Positions 52,609-60,701 of a DNA stretch of 64,000 bases are shown here, in pieces. A program made the position numbers and the translations under genes. The stretch's first letter is position 1; every line of letters starts with the position of its first letter. This DNA comes from Streptomyces sp. NBC_00620 (GTDB lineage Bacteria; Actinomycetota; Actinomycetes; Streptomycetales; Streptomycetaceae): NCBI RefSeq assembly GCF_026341825.1, contig NZ_JAPENY010000001.1, positions 620,001 to 684,000 of the forward strand, in the 5' to 3' direction. The notes beneath the pieces were generated by a model. The model was not told the DNA's origin. It saw nothing but the letters and a program-made list of their open reading frames with translations, and searched no databases.

Positions 52609-54089
52609 GGGGACGCGCGGTCACGGCGGTCCTCGTGGGCGTACTGCTCGCCGGGTGCGCCATGTCCCAACAGGGCTCGGACACCGTCGAGTTGAAGGTG
52701 TCGACGACCACCGCGATCATCGCCGACCTGGTGCGCCAGGTCGGCGGTGACCGGGTCGACGTCACCTCGATCGTGCCGCAGCACGGCGACCCGCACTCCT
52801 ACGAACCGAGCCCCGGCGACGCGGCGAAGGTCGCGCGGGCCGACCTGGTCTTCAGCAACGGGCTGCTGCTCGAAGAGCCGGGGATCACCAAGATGGTCCA
52901 CAGCAACGCCCGGCAGGACGCGCCCAAGGTCGGGATCAGCGAGAAGCTGGAGGAGTACGGCGGCACGGTCATCAAGCTGGAGGAGGACCTCGGGCTCGAT
53001 GTGCTGTGGCTTGGCTGGGCGGTCGAGGGCGATCTCGGCGGCACAGGTGACCAAATGCGGATCAGCGCAACGGACTTGGAGGGTCCGGGCGACCTGCACG
53101 TCTATCTCACCGACACCCTCGGCAGCCCCCGGAGCTACGTCGACTCCACCGACGGCTTCGACGAGGACGACTCCTTCGAGCTGCCCGCCGAGGCGCACAC
53201 CCACGTCAACTGGGCCTTCACCGAGCCGGGTACGTACCGGCTGACCGTCGAGGGCTCGGGTGCCGGCAGCGGCACGCTGACCTTCTCGGTCGGCGGCGCG
53301 GCTCCCGCAGGGGGTTCGGTTCTCGACGGCGGGCACGCGGACGTCGCCTTCGACGCCGAGCGGCACAAGGTGTCCGTACGCTCCGACGACCCCGACACCG
53401 GGAAGCGGACGTACCACGCGACCGGCGACGTCACGCTCAATGTGCCGGACAGAGCGAAGGAGGAAGTGCCCGAGGAGGGCGCGTACGGCTTCCTGGGCGC
53501 GCCCGGAGCCGACCTGTGGGTGCTGCCGCAGGCCGTCATCGGCAAGCACGTGCACGGCGATCTGGACCCGCACGCGTGGGAGGACGTCGCCAACGCGGAG
53601 GCCTATGTGCGCCGCATCGAGGCCGAGTTGGTCAAGTCGGACCCGGCCGGGAGGGCGGCGTACGAGAAGAACGCCTCCGCCTATCTCAAGACGCTCGGCG
53701 CGCTCGACCAGGAGGTCGCGGACACGCTCGCGACGATCCCCGAGGAGAACCGCAGGCTCATCACCACGCATGACGCCTTCGGCTATCTCGCGAAGGCGTA
53801 CGGCATGGAGGTCGCGGGCTTCGTCGTCCCCGTGCCGAACCAGGAGCCGAGCGCCGCCGAGGTCGAGGAACTCGGCGACACCATCCGGGAGAAGAACGTC
53901 CCGGCGGTCTTCCTCGAACCGAACCTCGCGGCCCGCGCCGACGTGCTGCGCCGGGTCGCCGAGGACGAGGGCGTGCGCGTCTGCACGATCTACGGCGACT
54001 CGTTCGACGACAAGGTCCACGACTACGTGGCGATGATGCGGCACAACGCGAATGAGCTCGCGAAGTGCCTTGAGGGAGAGGCACGTTGA
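52605..54089 (+). CDS. Metal-binding lipoprotein with inserted, circularly permuted anchored-repeat domain
   Basis: Substrate-binding protein of 494 residues for a zinc/manganese-type ABC transporter. Lipobox LAGC with Cys18. Cluster A-I binding fold: metal ligands H64 (GDPHSYEPSP), H323 (DPHAWEDV), H389 (ITTHDAFGYL) and probably E438 (FLEPN). Between H64 and H323 is an insertion of about 180 residues (130-310). Its first half resembles the C-terminal half of the anchored repeat (GPGDLHVYL ... AHTHVNWAFTEPGTYRLTV), and its second half the N-terminal half (GGHADVAFDAERHKVSV ... YGFLGAPGADLWVLP). GTG start overlaps the previous stop as GTGA. Matches the 'anchored repeat ABC transporter, substrate-binding' type (TIGR03772) from memory. 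Confidence 0.9.
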   Translation: MRGRAVTAVLVGVLLAGCAMSQQGSDTVELKVSTTTAIIADLVRQVGGDRVDVTSIVPQHGDPHSYEPSPGDAAKVARADLVFSNGLLLEEPGITKMVHSNARQDAPKVGISEKLEEYGGTVIKLEEDLGLDVLWLGWAVEGDLGGTGDQMRISATDLEGPGDLHVYLTDTLGSPRSYVDSTDGFDEDDSFELPAEAHTHVNWAFTEPGTYRLTVEGSGAGSGTLTFSVGGAAPAGGSVLDGGHADVAFDAERHKVSVRSDDPDTGKRTYHATGDVTLNVPDRAKEEVPEEGAYGFLGAPGADLWVLPQAVIGKHVHGDLDPHAWEDVANAEAYVRRIEAELVKSDPAGRAAYEKNASAYLKTLGALDQEVADTLATIPEENRRLITTHDAFGYLAKAYGMEVAGFVVPVPNQEPSAAEVEELGDTIREKNVPAVFLEPNLAARADVLRRVAEDEGVRVCTIYGDSFDDKVHDYVAMMRHNANELAKCLEGEAR

Positions 54090-55474
54090 TGCGCGGCAGG
54101 GTTGGTACGGCAGTGGCGGTGGCGCTGGCCGCCACGCTGGCGGTGGGCGGGGGTGTGGCCTTCGCGGCGGAGGACGGCGTGGACGCCGAGGTTCCCGTGG
54201 TGGAGGTGGACGACTCCCATCGGATCGTCGTGTCCGGAGGCGGCGAGGACTTCGCGGGCTCGCGCGTGTGGGAGGTGACGGCGGACGAGACCGGCTGGGG
54301 CCGGGACGGGTGGTCGCTGAGCGGGGCCGAGGGGCCGGGGGCGGTGACCTCGGAGGGTCAAGAGGGCGACGCGCGTTGGGTGTTCGCGGCTGCGGGGACG
54401 TACGAGCTGGTCTTCCGGACGGGTGAGGCGACCGAGGCTCGGTATCAGGTGCTTGTCGGGGATACGGCCATCGAGGAGGCGGAGACCGAGGCCCAGGCGG
54501 ATGAGTCTCCTCCGCCCGCCGCCAGGATTCCTGCCGCCGAGGTGACCGAGACGCCCGCCGTCCCGATGCTCGCCGCCCAGCAGCTCGCCCAACCCGCCGC
54601 CGAGGAGGTCCGGTCCGCCACCGAGGAAGTCCGGTCCGCCACCGAGGACGACGTGACCGTCGTCTCCACGAAGACGACCCTCGACGAGGGGCACATCGAC
54701 ATCGCCGCCCGGGTCGTGGCCGGCAGGATGCAGATCCACGTCAAGGACGGAACCGTCGCCGGGAAGACCACCTGGCGCGAACCCTCGTCCCTCGTACTGC
54801 ACGTCAAGCCGGCCGCCAGGAAGACCGTCCCCGAGAGCGACGACTTCGCGTTCCTCGGCAAGGCGGGCGACCCGGTGTGGCTGCTCGACCAGGTGCAGCA
54901 GGACGGGCTGTTGTGGCCCGGCTGGTCGACCGAGAACATCGCGGCGGGGGCGACCGAGGGCGAGGTGAGGTTCTCGCTCGACAAGGCCGACGGGCCAGGG
55001 GACTTCGCGCTCTACACCTACGACGGGCTGTCGGGCGCCGATGTGCTCTTCGACAGCGCGGACGGCGTGCCGGACTCCTTCGACGTCGCCCTGAACACCC
55101 ACGCGCACGGCGGCTGGGCCTTCCGGAAGGAGGGGACCTACCGGCTGACGTTCACCATGTCCGGGCAACTGGCGGACGGGACGAAGGTGAGCGACACGGA
55201 GACGCTCGCGTTCGTGGTCGGGGACGGCACCGATCCGTCGGAGGTGAGCGGTGGGGACGGTTCGTCGGACTCCGCCGAGGACACGAATACGAACTCCGGG
55301 AGTTCGGGGACGTCCGAGGACGCGGCCACCGGGAGCACCGACGCTTCCGGTTCCATGGCCCACACCGGCGCGGACGACACCGTCCTCCTCGGATCCATGG
55401 CCGCCGGTCTGGCGGTGGCGGGCGCCGGTGCCGTCTGGGCCGTACGACGTCGCCGTACGGGTGAGGAGGCGTGA
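54089..55474 (+). CDS. Surface-anchored protein with one anchored repeat and variant sorting signal
   Basis: A 461-residue surface protein. Signal VAVALAATLAVGGGVAFA, a short degenerate half-repeat about 30-125 (EGDARWVFAAAGTYELVFRTG), an Ala/Glu linker with the tandem EEVRSAT repeat, then one complete anchored repeat about 200-380 (DEGHIDIAARVVAGRMQIHVKDG, FLGKAGDPVWLLD, WPGWSTENIA, NTHAHGGWAFRKEGTYRLTF). The C-terminus MAHTG (423-427) plus helix plus RRRR resembles a sorting signal but departs from LAxTG. ATG 54089 shares one base with the previous stop; ribosome site GAGGGAGAGG. Confidence 0.85.
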   Translation: MRGRVGTAVAVALAATLAVGGGVAFAAEDGVDAEVPVVEVDDSHRIVVSGGGEDFAGSRVWEVTADETGWGRDGWSLSGAEGPGAVTSEGQEGDARWVFAAAGTYELVFRTGEATEARYQVLVGDTAIEEAETEAQADESPPPAARIPAAEVTETPAVPMLAAQQLAQPAAEEVRSATEEVRSATEDDVTVVSTKTTLDEGHIDIAARVVAGRMQIHVKDGTVAGKTTWREPSSLVLHVKPAARKTVPESDDFAFLGKAGDPVWLLDQVQQDGLLWPGWSTENIAAGATEGEVRFSLDKADGPGDFALYTYDGLSGADVLFDSADGVPDSFDVALNTHAHGGWAFRKEGTYRLTFTMSGQLADGTKVSDTETLAFVVGDGTDPSEVSGGDGSSDSAEDTNTNSGSSGTSEDAATGSTDASGSMAHTGADDTVLLGSMAAGLAVAGAGAVWAVRRRRTGEEA

Positions 55475-56196
55475 GCGGCACCCGGCTCACGGTCGACTCG
55501 GCGTCCGTCGTCCTCGGCGGGCGCCCGGCCCTGCGGGACGCTTCGCTGACCGTCGACGGCGGCGAGCTGGTCGGGCTCATCGGGCCCAACGGGGCAGGAA
55601 AAACCACCCTGTTGAGGGCGGTCCTCGGTCTTGTCCCGCTCGCCTCGGGAGCCGTCCGGGCCGAGTCGTCGCCCATCGGGTACGTGCCCCAACGGCACGA
55701 GTTCGCCTGGGACTTCCCCATCGACATCGCGGGGGCCGTGCTGACGGGACGTACGCGCTCCATCGGCTGGCTGCGGGCGCCGCGGGCCGCGGACCGGGCG
55801 GCCGTCGCACGGGCCCTGGAGCTGACCGGGCTCACCGAGCTCCGCCGCCGGCCCATCGGCGAGCTGTCGGGCGGGCAACGGCAGCGGGTGCTCGTGGCAC
55901 GCGCCCTCGCCGCCGAGCCCGAACTCCTGCTGCTGGACGAGCCGTTCACCGGAGTGGACGTGCCCACGCAGCAGCTGCTCAACGACCTCTTCGGACAACT
56001 CACCCGCGAACAGGGCAAGGCGCTGCTGATGACGACCCACGACCTGGCGGCCGCCGCCCGCACCTGCGACCGGGTGGTGCTGATCAACGGAACGGTCGTC
56101 GCGGAGGGCGGGCCGGACCTTCTCACCGACCCGGAGCAGATGCTGCGGGCGTTCGGACTCGACCGGGCGATGGCGGGCAAGGGAGTGACCGCGTGA
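55471..56196 (+). CDS. Anchored-repeat-type metal ABC transporter ATPase
   Basis: A 241-residue ATPase of the zinc/manganese class. Walker A GPNGAGKTTLL, Q-loop YVPQRHEFAWDFPI (typical of metal transporters), signature LSGGQRQRVLVARAL, Walker B LLLLDEPFTGVDV, H-loop TTHDLAAAART. GTG start overlaps the previous stop (GTGA). Its permease partner follows at once. Probably energises uptake of zinc under Zur control. Confidence 0.92.
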   Translation: MSGTRLTVDSASVVLGGRPALRDASLTVDGGELVGLIGPNGAGKTTLLRAVLGLVPLASGAVRAESSPIGYVPQRHEFAWDFPIDIAGAVLTGRTRSIGWLRAPRAADRAAVARALELTGLTELRRRPIGELSGGQRQRVLVARALAAEPELLLLDEPFTGVDVPTQQLLNDLFGQLTREQGKALLMTTHDLAAAARTCDRVVLINGTVVAEGGPDLLTDPEQMLRAFGLDRAMAGKGVTA

Positions 56197-57080
56197 TCGA
56201 CTTTCTGCTCGACCCCTGGGAACTCCCCTTCATGCAGCGGGCGTTCACCGTCGCCGCCGTCGTCGGGCTGGTCTGCGGGGTCGTCGGGGTGTACGTCGTG
56301 CTGCGCGGGATGGCGTTCATCGGGGACGCGGTGGCGCACTCGGCGTTCCCCGGCGTGGCACTCGCCTACACCTTCGAGGGGAACCTGCTGATCGGCGGGG
56401 CGGCCGCCGGGATCACCACCGCCGTACTGATCGCGTTCGTGTCGCAGAACCGGCGGCTGAAGGAGGACACCGTCATCGGGGTGTTCTTCGCCTTCGCGTT
56501 CGGGCTCGGGATCGTGCTCGTGTCGACGCGGGACAGCTGGACGACCGACCTGTCGTCGTTCCTGTTCGGGCAGGTGCTCGCGGTGTCGGCGTCCGACGTG
56601 TGGACGGTGGCCGGGATCGGGGCGGTGCTGGTCGCCGTCGTGCTCGCGCTGCGCAAGGAGCTGGTGGCCGTCAGCCTGGACCGGGAAACCGCCCGCGCGG
56701 CGGGGCTGCCGGTCTTCCGCCTCGATCTCACCCTGTACGTCGTCGTCACCGCGACGATCGTGATGTCGCTGGAGGCCGTCGGGAACGTACTCGTCCTGGC
56801 GCTGCTCATCACGCCCGCGGCGACCGCCCGGATGCTGACGGACCGGTTGTGGGTGATGACCATGCTCGCGTCCGGGATCGGCTGCGCGGGCAGTGTGGCC
56901 GGGCTCTATGTGTCGTACGCCTATGACCTCGCGGCGGGTGGTTCGGTGGTCGTCGTGCTGACCGGCGTCTTCATCGTCACCTGGTGTCTGGCGCCGCGGC
57001 ACGGGCTGCTGACGCGGGCCCTGCGGCAGCGAGTCACTCCGGCAGCAAGTGCCCCCGCCGCGACAGCAGGAACTTCTTGA
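56193..57080 (+). CDS. Anchored-repeat-type metal ABC transporter permease
   Basis: A 295-residue integral membrane protein of the ABC-3 (ZnuB/MntB) class with about eight helices. Features: FMQRAFTVAAVVGLVCGVVGVYVVLRGMAFIGDAVAHSAFPGVAL, typical of the family N-terminus, FGLGIVLVSTRDSWTTDLSSFLFGQVLAVS, and AVGNVLVLALLITPAATARML. GTG 56193 overlaps the ATPase stop (GTGA). The 3' end overlaps the convergent LysR gene by 47 bases. Last gene of the operon. Confidence 0.92.
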   Translation: MIDFLLDPWELPFMQRAFTVAAVVGLVCGVVGVYVVLRGMAFIGDAVAHSAFPGVALAYTFEGNLLIGGAAAGITTAVLIAFVSQNRRLKEDTVIGVFFAFAFGLGIVLVSTRDSWTTDLSSFLFGQVLAVSASDVWTVAGIGAVLVAVVLALRKELVAVSLDRETARAAGLPVFRLDLTLYVVVTATIVMSLEAVGNVLVLALLITPAATARMLTDRLWVMTMLASGIGCAGSVAGLYVSYAYDLAAGGSVVVVLTGVFIVTWCLAPRHGLLTRALRQRVTPAASAPAATAGTS

Positions 57081-57993
57081 AGGCCGCGACGGGCGGGGTG
57101 TCCGGGTGGCCGTCGAGCCAGGCGACGCCGATCTCGCGCACCGCGCGCGGGGCGGTGACCGTCAGTTCGACAACTCCCGGGCGGGCGAAGGCCGGTGGTG
57201 GAAGGAGGGCCACTCCGAGCCCGGCGGCGACGAGTCCTCGCAGCGTCTCCGCCTCCTCGCCCTCGAAGGCGACCTTCGGCCGGAAGCCCGCCTCCTGGCA
57301 CACGGCGTCGGTGATACGGCGCAGGCCGTAGCCGGGTTCGAGGGTCACGAAGGTCTCGTCGGCGGCCTCGGCGAGGCGGATGCGTTTGCGGGCGGCGAGG
57401 CGGTGGTCGGCGGGGACGACGAGCCGGAGCTTCTGCTCGTCGAGGCGGCGGGCCACCAGGTCGGGCGCGTCCGGCACGGGCGAGGTGAGGCACAGGTCCA
57501 GCTCGCCGGAGCGCAGCCGTTCCAGCATCGCCTCGCCATAGGTCTGGACGAGGCTGAAGCGGACACGGGGGTGGTCGGCGCGGAAGGCGCGGATGAGCCC
57601 GGGGACCGTTTCCGAGCCCATGGTGTGCAGAAAGCCGAAGGCGACCTTGCCGGTGGCCGGGTCGGCGTCCGCGCGCACCTCGTCGGCGGCGCGTTCGATC
57701 TCGGCGAGGGCCCGTTCGACGGAGCCGAGGAACGTACGCCCTGCCGGGGTGAGCGAGACCGTCCGCCCCCTTCTCGCGAACAGGTCGACACCCAGGTCCT
57801 GTTCGAGCCGGACCATGGCCCGCGACAGAGTCGACTGCGGCACGCCCATCTCGTGCGCGGCCCTCGTGACGTGCTCGGTGCGGGCCACTCCGGCGAAGTA
57901 CGCGAGGCGCGGAGCGAGCAACCTCGACATGTCCGCGCTGTCTTCTGTGTCACTGGACGGTGACAGGTGCGTCTCTGACCTCTGCTCATGCAT
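57034..57993 (-). CDS. LysR-family transcriptional regulator
   Basis: A 319-residue regulator. Winged helix about 20-80: RLAYFAGVARTEHVTRAAHEMGVPQSTLSRAMVRLEQDLGVDLFARRGRTVSLTPAGRTFL. Effector domain about 110-305 (GKVAFGFLHTMGSETVPGLIRAFRADHPRVRFSLV, GLGVALLPPP). It is divergent from the MFS gene 65 bases away, so it most likely controls that exporter. ATG 57993 (MHEQRSE) preferred; ATG 58023 is an alternative that would overlap the MFS promoter. Its 3' end overlaps the transporter permease gene. Confidence 0.9.
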   Translation of the reverse strand: MHEQRSETHLSPSSDTEDSADMSRLLAPRLAYFAGVARTEHVTRAAHEMGVPQSTLSRAMVRLEQDLGVDLFARRGRTVSLTPAGRTFLGSVERALAEIERAADEVRADADPATGKVAFGFLHTMGSETVPGLIRAFRADHPRVRFSLVQTYGEAMLERLRSGELDLCLTSPVPDAPDLVARRLDEQKLRLVVPADHRLAARKRIRLAEAADETFVTLEPGYGLRRITDAVCQEAGFRPKVAFEGEEAETLRGLVAAGLGVALLPPPAFARPGVVELTVTAPRAVREIGVAWLDGHPDTPPVAAFKKFLLSRRGHLLPE

Positions 57994-58022
57994 CACGGGA
58001 ACGATTATGGCGTTTCTGTGCA

Positions 58023-58058
58023 TTGGACGGATGAGCGGCGGGTCTTTAGGTTCGAAGC
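58023..58058 (+). promoter_or_regulatory. MFS exporter promoter, leaderless
   Basis: TTGGAC at 58023-58028, 18-base spacer, TAGGTT at 58047-58052, six bases, ATG at 58059. No ribosome site. The divergent LysR product would bind close by. Confidence 0.65.
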
Positions 58059-59348
58059 ATGCCTTCTGCCAGTACCGGGGCGTCCACGACCGTGGGCGCC
58101 GCGACCACCGTTTCCGCTCCTGCCGTCCCGACCGACTCCCGTATGGCCCCGGGCGGGCCCGGTTACCGCCGGATGAGCTTCGCCCTCTTCCTCGCGGGCG
58201 TCGCGACCTTCGCGCTCCTCTACTCCACGCAGGCGCTGCTCCCCCTCATCTCGCACGACTTCACGGTGAGTGCGAGCCAGGCGAGCTGGACGGTGTCGGC
58301 GGCGACGGGCGCGCTTGCGCTGTTCGTCCTCCCCATGAGTGCGCTGTCGGAGCGGTTCGGGCGTCGTACGTTGATGACGGCGTCCCTGGTGGTGGCCGTG
58401 ACGGTCGGCCTCCTTGTCCCCTTCGCCCCGTCGATCGGCGCGCTGATCGCGCTGCGGGCCGTGCAGGGTGCCGCGCTCGCGGGGCTGCCGGCCTCGGCGA
58501 CCGCGTATCTGGCCGAGGAGGTCCGCCCCAAGGCGCTGATCACCGCGATCGGTCTGTTCGTAGCGGGCAATAGCGTCGGCGGCATGAGCGGGCGGGTCAT
58601 CACCGGCTGGGTCGCGCAGGAGTGGGGCTGGCGGGTCGCCGTCGGCGTGATCGGCCTGATCGCGGTGGCGTGCGCGGTGGCGTTCCGGCTGCTGCTGCCC
58701 GCTCCGCGGCACTTCGCGCCGGGCTCGCTGCGGCCGCGGGTGCTGGTCCGTACCGTCCGTGACCACCTCTCGAACCCGCTGCTGTGCCGGCTGTACGCGA
58801 TCGGCGCGCTGTTCATGACGGTGTTCGGCGGCGTCTACACGGTGATCGGGTACCGGCTCACCGAGGCGCCCTTCTCCCTTCCCCAGGGCATCATCGGCTC
58901 GATCTTCCTGGTGTACCTGGTGGGTACGGTGTCGGCGTCCACGGCGGGGAGGCTGGTCGGCCGCCTGGGCCGCCGGGGCTCCCTCTACCTGGCGGGCGGC
59001 ACGACGGCCGCGGGTCTGCTGGTGTCCCTCGCCGACTCGCTGCCGCTCATCCTGCTCGGCCTCGTCCTGATCACCGCGGGGTTCTTCGCGGGGCATGCGG
59101 TGGCGTCGTCCTCGGTGAGTCACACGGCGACGCGGGGGCGGGCGCAGGCCTCGGCTCTGTACCAGTCCGCGTACTACGTCGGCTCCAGCGCCGGCAGCAC
59201 GCTCGGCGCGGTCGCGTTCCACGCGGGTGGCTGGGCGGGCACGGTCTCCCTCGGCCTGCTCGCCGTGCTCGGAGTCGTCGCGATCACGGTGCTCGGATCG
59301 CACGCGGCGCGGGTGCGGGCGCGGCGGGGGCCGGTCTTGGCGCACTGA
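58059..59348 (+). CDS. MFS transporter (YnfM/arabinose-efflux-like)
   Basis: A 429-residue inner-membrane exporter with 12 helices. Helices 1-6: FALFLAGVATFALLYSTQALLPLI, then ASWTVSAATGALALFVLPMSALSERFGRRTLM with the MFS loop 2-3 motif. ALRAVQGAALAGLPASATAYLAEE and NSVGGMSGRVITGWVAQEWGWRVAVG follow the YnfM-type pattern. Helices 7-12 begin LYAIGALFMTVFGGVYTVIGYRL. Substrate unknown; control by the divergent LysR protein is likely. The gene runs into repeat copy 4. Confidence 0.9.
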   Translation: MPSASTGASTTVGAATTVSAPAVPTDSRMAPGGPGYRRMSFALFLAGVATFALLYSTQALLPLISHDFTVSASQASWTVSAATGALALFVLPMSALSERFGRRTLMTASLVVAVTVGLLVPFAPSIGALIALRAVQGAALAGLPASATAYLAEEVRPKALITAIGLFVAGNSVGGMSGRVITGWVAQEWGWRVAVGVIGLIAVACAVAFRLLLPAPRHFAPGSLRPRVLVRTVRDHLSNPLLCRLYAIGALFMTVFGGVYTVIGYRLTEAPFSLPQGIIGSIFLVYLVGTVSASTAGRLVGRLGRRGSLYLAGGTTAAGLLVSLADSLPLILLGLVLITAGFFAGHAVASSSVSHTATRGRAQASALYQSAYYVGSSAGSTLGAVAFHAGGWAGTVSLGLLAVLGVVAITVLGSHAARVRARRGPVLAH

Positions 59349-59349
59349 C

Positions 59350-59543
59350 GTTTTTTCGCCCCCTCCGCCCCTGCCCGTCCCTTGTTCCTGGGGCTCCGCC
59401 CCAGACCCCGCTCCTCAAACGCCGGAGGGGCTGAAAATCTTCAGCCCGTCCGGCGTTTGAGGACGAGCGCGTCAGCGCGATGCGGGGGTCTGGGGGCGGC
59501 AGCCCCCAGGAAGCAAGGGACGGGTAGGGGCGGAGGGGGCGAA
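59350..59543. repeat. Long inverted-repeat intergenic element, copy 4
   Basis: Outer arms GTTTTTTCGCCCCCTCCGCC (from 59350) and the complementary GGCGGAGGGGGCGAAC near 59530-59543. Inside, CTCAAACGCCGGAGGGGCTGAA and TTCAGCCCGTCCGGCGTTTGAG face each other around AATC, followed by CTGGGGGCGGCAGCCCCCAG. It lies immediately downstream of the MFS stop. The 120 bases between it and the sigma gene hold the latter's promoter, with no clear consensus. Confidence 0.9.
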
Positions 59544-59666
59544 CAAAATCACCCGCCCCCTGACCTGCACCTTTCCCCACTCCGGGGGCCATTGTCAGTG
59601 GCCTGCGGTAGCTTCCGAAGTGCGGCGCGAAGACGCGACGGAAGCAGCCACAGGGGTGGGTTGGCT

Positions 59667-60701
59667 ATGAGCGACGGCACGGCGACGACGACAGACCTGG
59701 ACGTCCGGCTGGAGAAGCACCGGGTCGAGCTGACCGGGTACTGCTACCGAATGCTCGGCTCCTCCTTCGAGGCCGAGGACGCGGTGCAGGACACGATGGT
59801 CCGAGCCTGGCGCAGCTACGACAAGTTCGAGGGCCGCTCCTCGATGCGCTCCTGGCTGTACCGCATCGCGACGAACGTATGCCTGGACATGCTGAACGCG
59901 GGCAACAAGAGGGCACGCCCCATGGACCTGTCGGCACCCTCACCGCTGGCACAGGCGGCGCTCAACCCCCTCCCTGACCACACCTGGCTGGAACCGATGC
60001 CGACCGCCCGCGTCCTGCCCGAGGTCACCGACCCGGCCGAGGCCGCGGTGGCGAAGGAGTCGGTGCGGCTCGCCTTCATGGCCGCACTGCAGCAACTGCC
60101 GCCCAAGCAGCGGGCGGTGCTGATCCTGCGCGAGGTCCTCGCGTGGAAGGCGAGCGAGGTCGCCGAACTGCTCGGCACGACGGTCGCCTCGGTCAACAGC
60201 GCGCTCCAGCGGGCCCGCGTGACCCTCGCGGAGAGCGACGGCGCCGGGGCGGACGCCGCCACCTCCGACCCGCTCGACGAGGAGCAGCAGAAGCTCCTGG
60301 AGCGCTATGTCGCCGCCTTCGAGGGGTACGACATGACGGCGCTGACGGCGCTGCTCCACGAGGACGCGATCATGACGATGCCGCCGTTCGACCTGTGGCT
60401 GGTCGGCACGGACGACATCACCGGCTTCATGACGACGCTGGGCGCCGGCTGCGCGAACTCGCGCCTGGTGCCGGTGGAGGTCAACGGCCTCCCGGGCTTC
60501 GCGCACTACAAGCCGGATCCGGAGGAGGGCGGTTTCTCGCCCTGGGCCGTGCAGGTCCTGGAGATCTCAAAGGGGCGGATCACCGGGTTCCACTGCTTCC
60601 TGGACACCGCCCGCTGGTTCCCGCTCTTCGGCCTCCCTCTCCGGCTCGAAGGCGTCGAGGGTGTCGAAGGCCTCGAAGCGGAGACCGACCAGGTCGAGTA
60701 G
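59667..60701 (+). CDS. ECF sigma factor with C-terminal SnoaL-like domain
   Basis: A 344-residue sigma factor. Region 2 at about 12-80: HRVELTGYCYRMLGSSFEAEDAVQDTMVRAWRSYDKFEGRSSMRSWLYRIATNVCLDML. Region 4 at about 135-190: LPPKQRAVLILREVLAWKASEVAELLGTTVASVNSALQRAR. Residues about 200-330 are a SnoaL-like extension (YVAAFEGYDMTALTALLHEDAIMTMPPFDLWLVG), the type used for control in place of an anti-sigma factor. It matches the TIGR02960 (SigX5/SigG-like) group from memory. ATG 59667 with GGGGTGGG upstream. Its last 135 bases overlap the convergent STAS gene. Confidence 0.9.
   Translation: MSDGTATTTDLDVRLEKHRVELTGYCYRMLGSSFEAEDAVQDTMVRAWRSYDKFEGRSSMRSWLYRIATNVCLDMLNAGNKRARPMDLSAPSPLAQAALNPLPDHTWLEPMPTARVLPEVTDPAEAAVAKESVRLAFMAALQQLPPKQRAVLILREVLAWKASEVAELLGTTVASVNSALQRARVTLAESDGAGADAATSDPLDEEQQKLLERYVAAFEGYDMTALTALLHEDAIMTMPPFDLWLVGTDDITGFMTTLGAGCANSRLVPVEVNGLPGFAHYKPDPEEGGFSPWAVQVLEISKGRITGFHCFLDTARWFPLFGLPLRLEGVEGVEGLEAETDQVE

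Noticed and set aside
54602..54650. Direct repeat in the anchored-repeat protein gene as a recombination site
   Set aside because: It is an in-frame duplication coding EEVRSAT twice in a linker; nothing suggests recombination.
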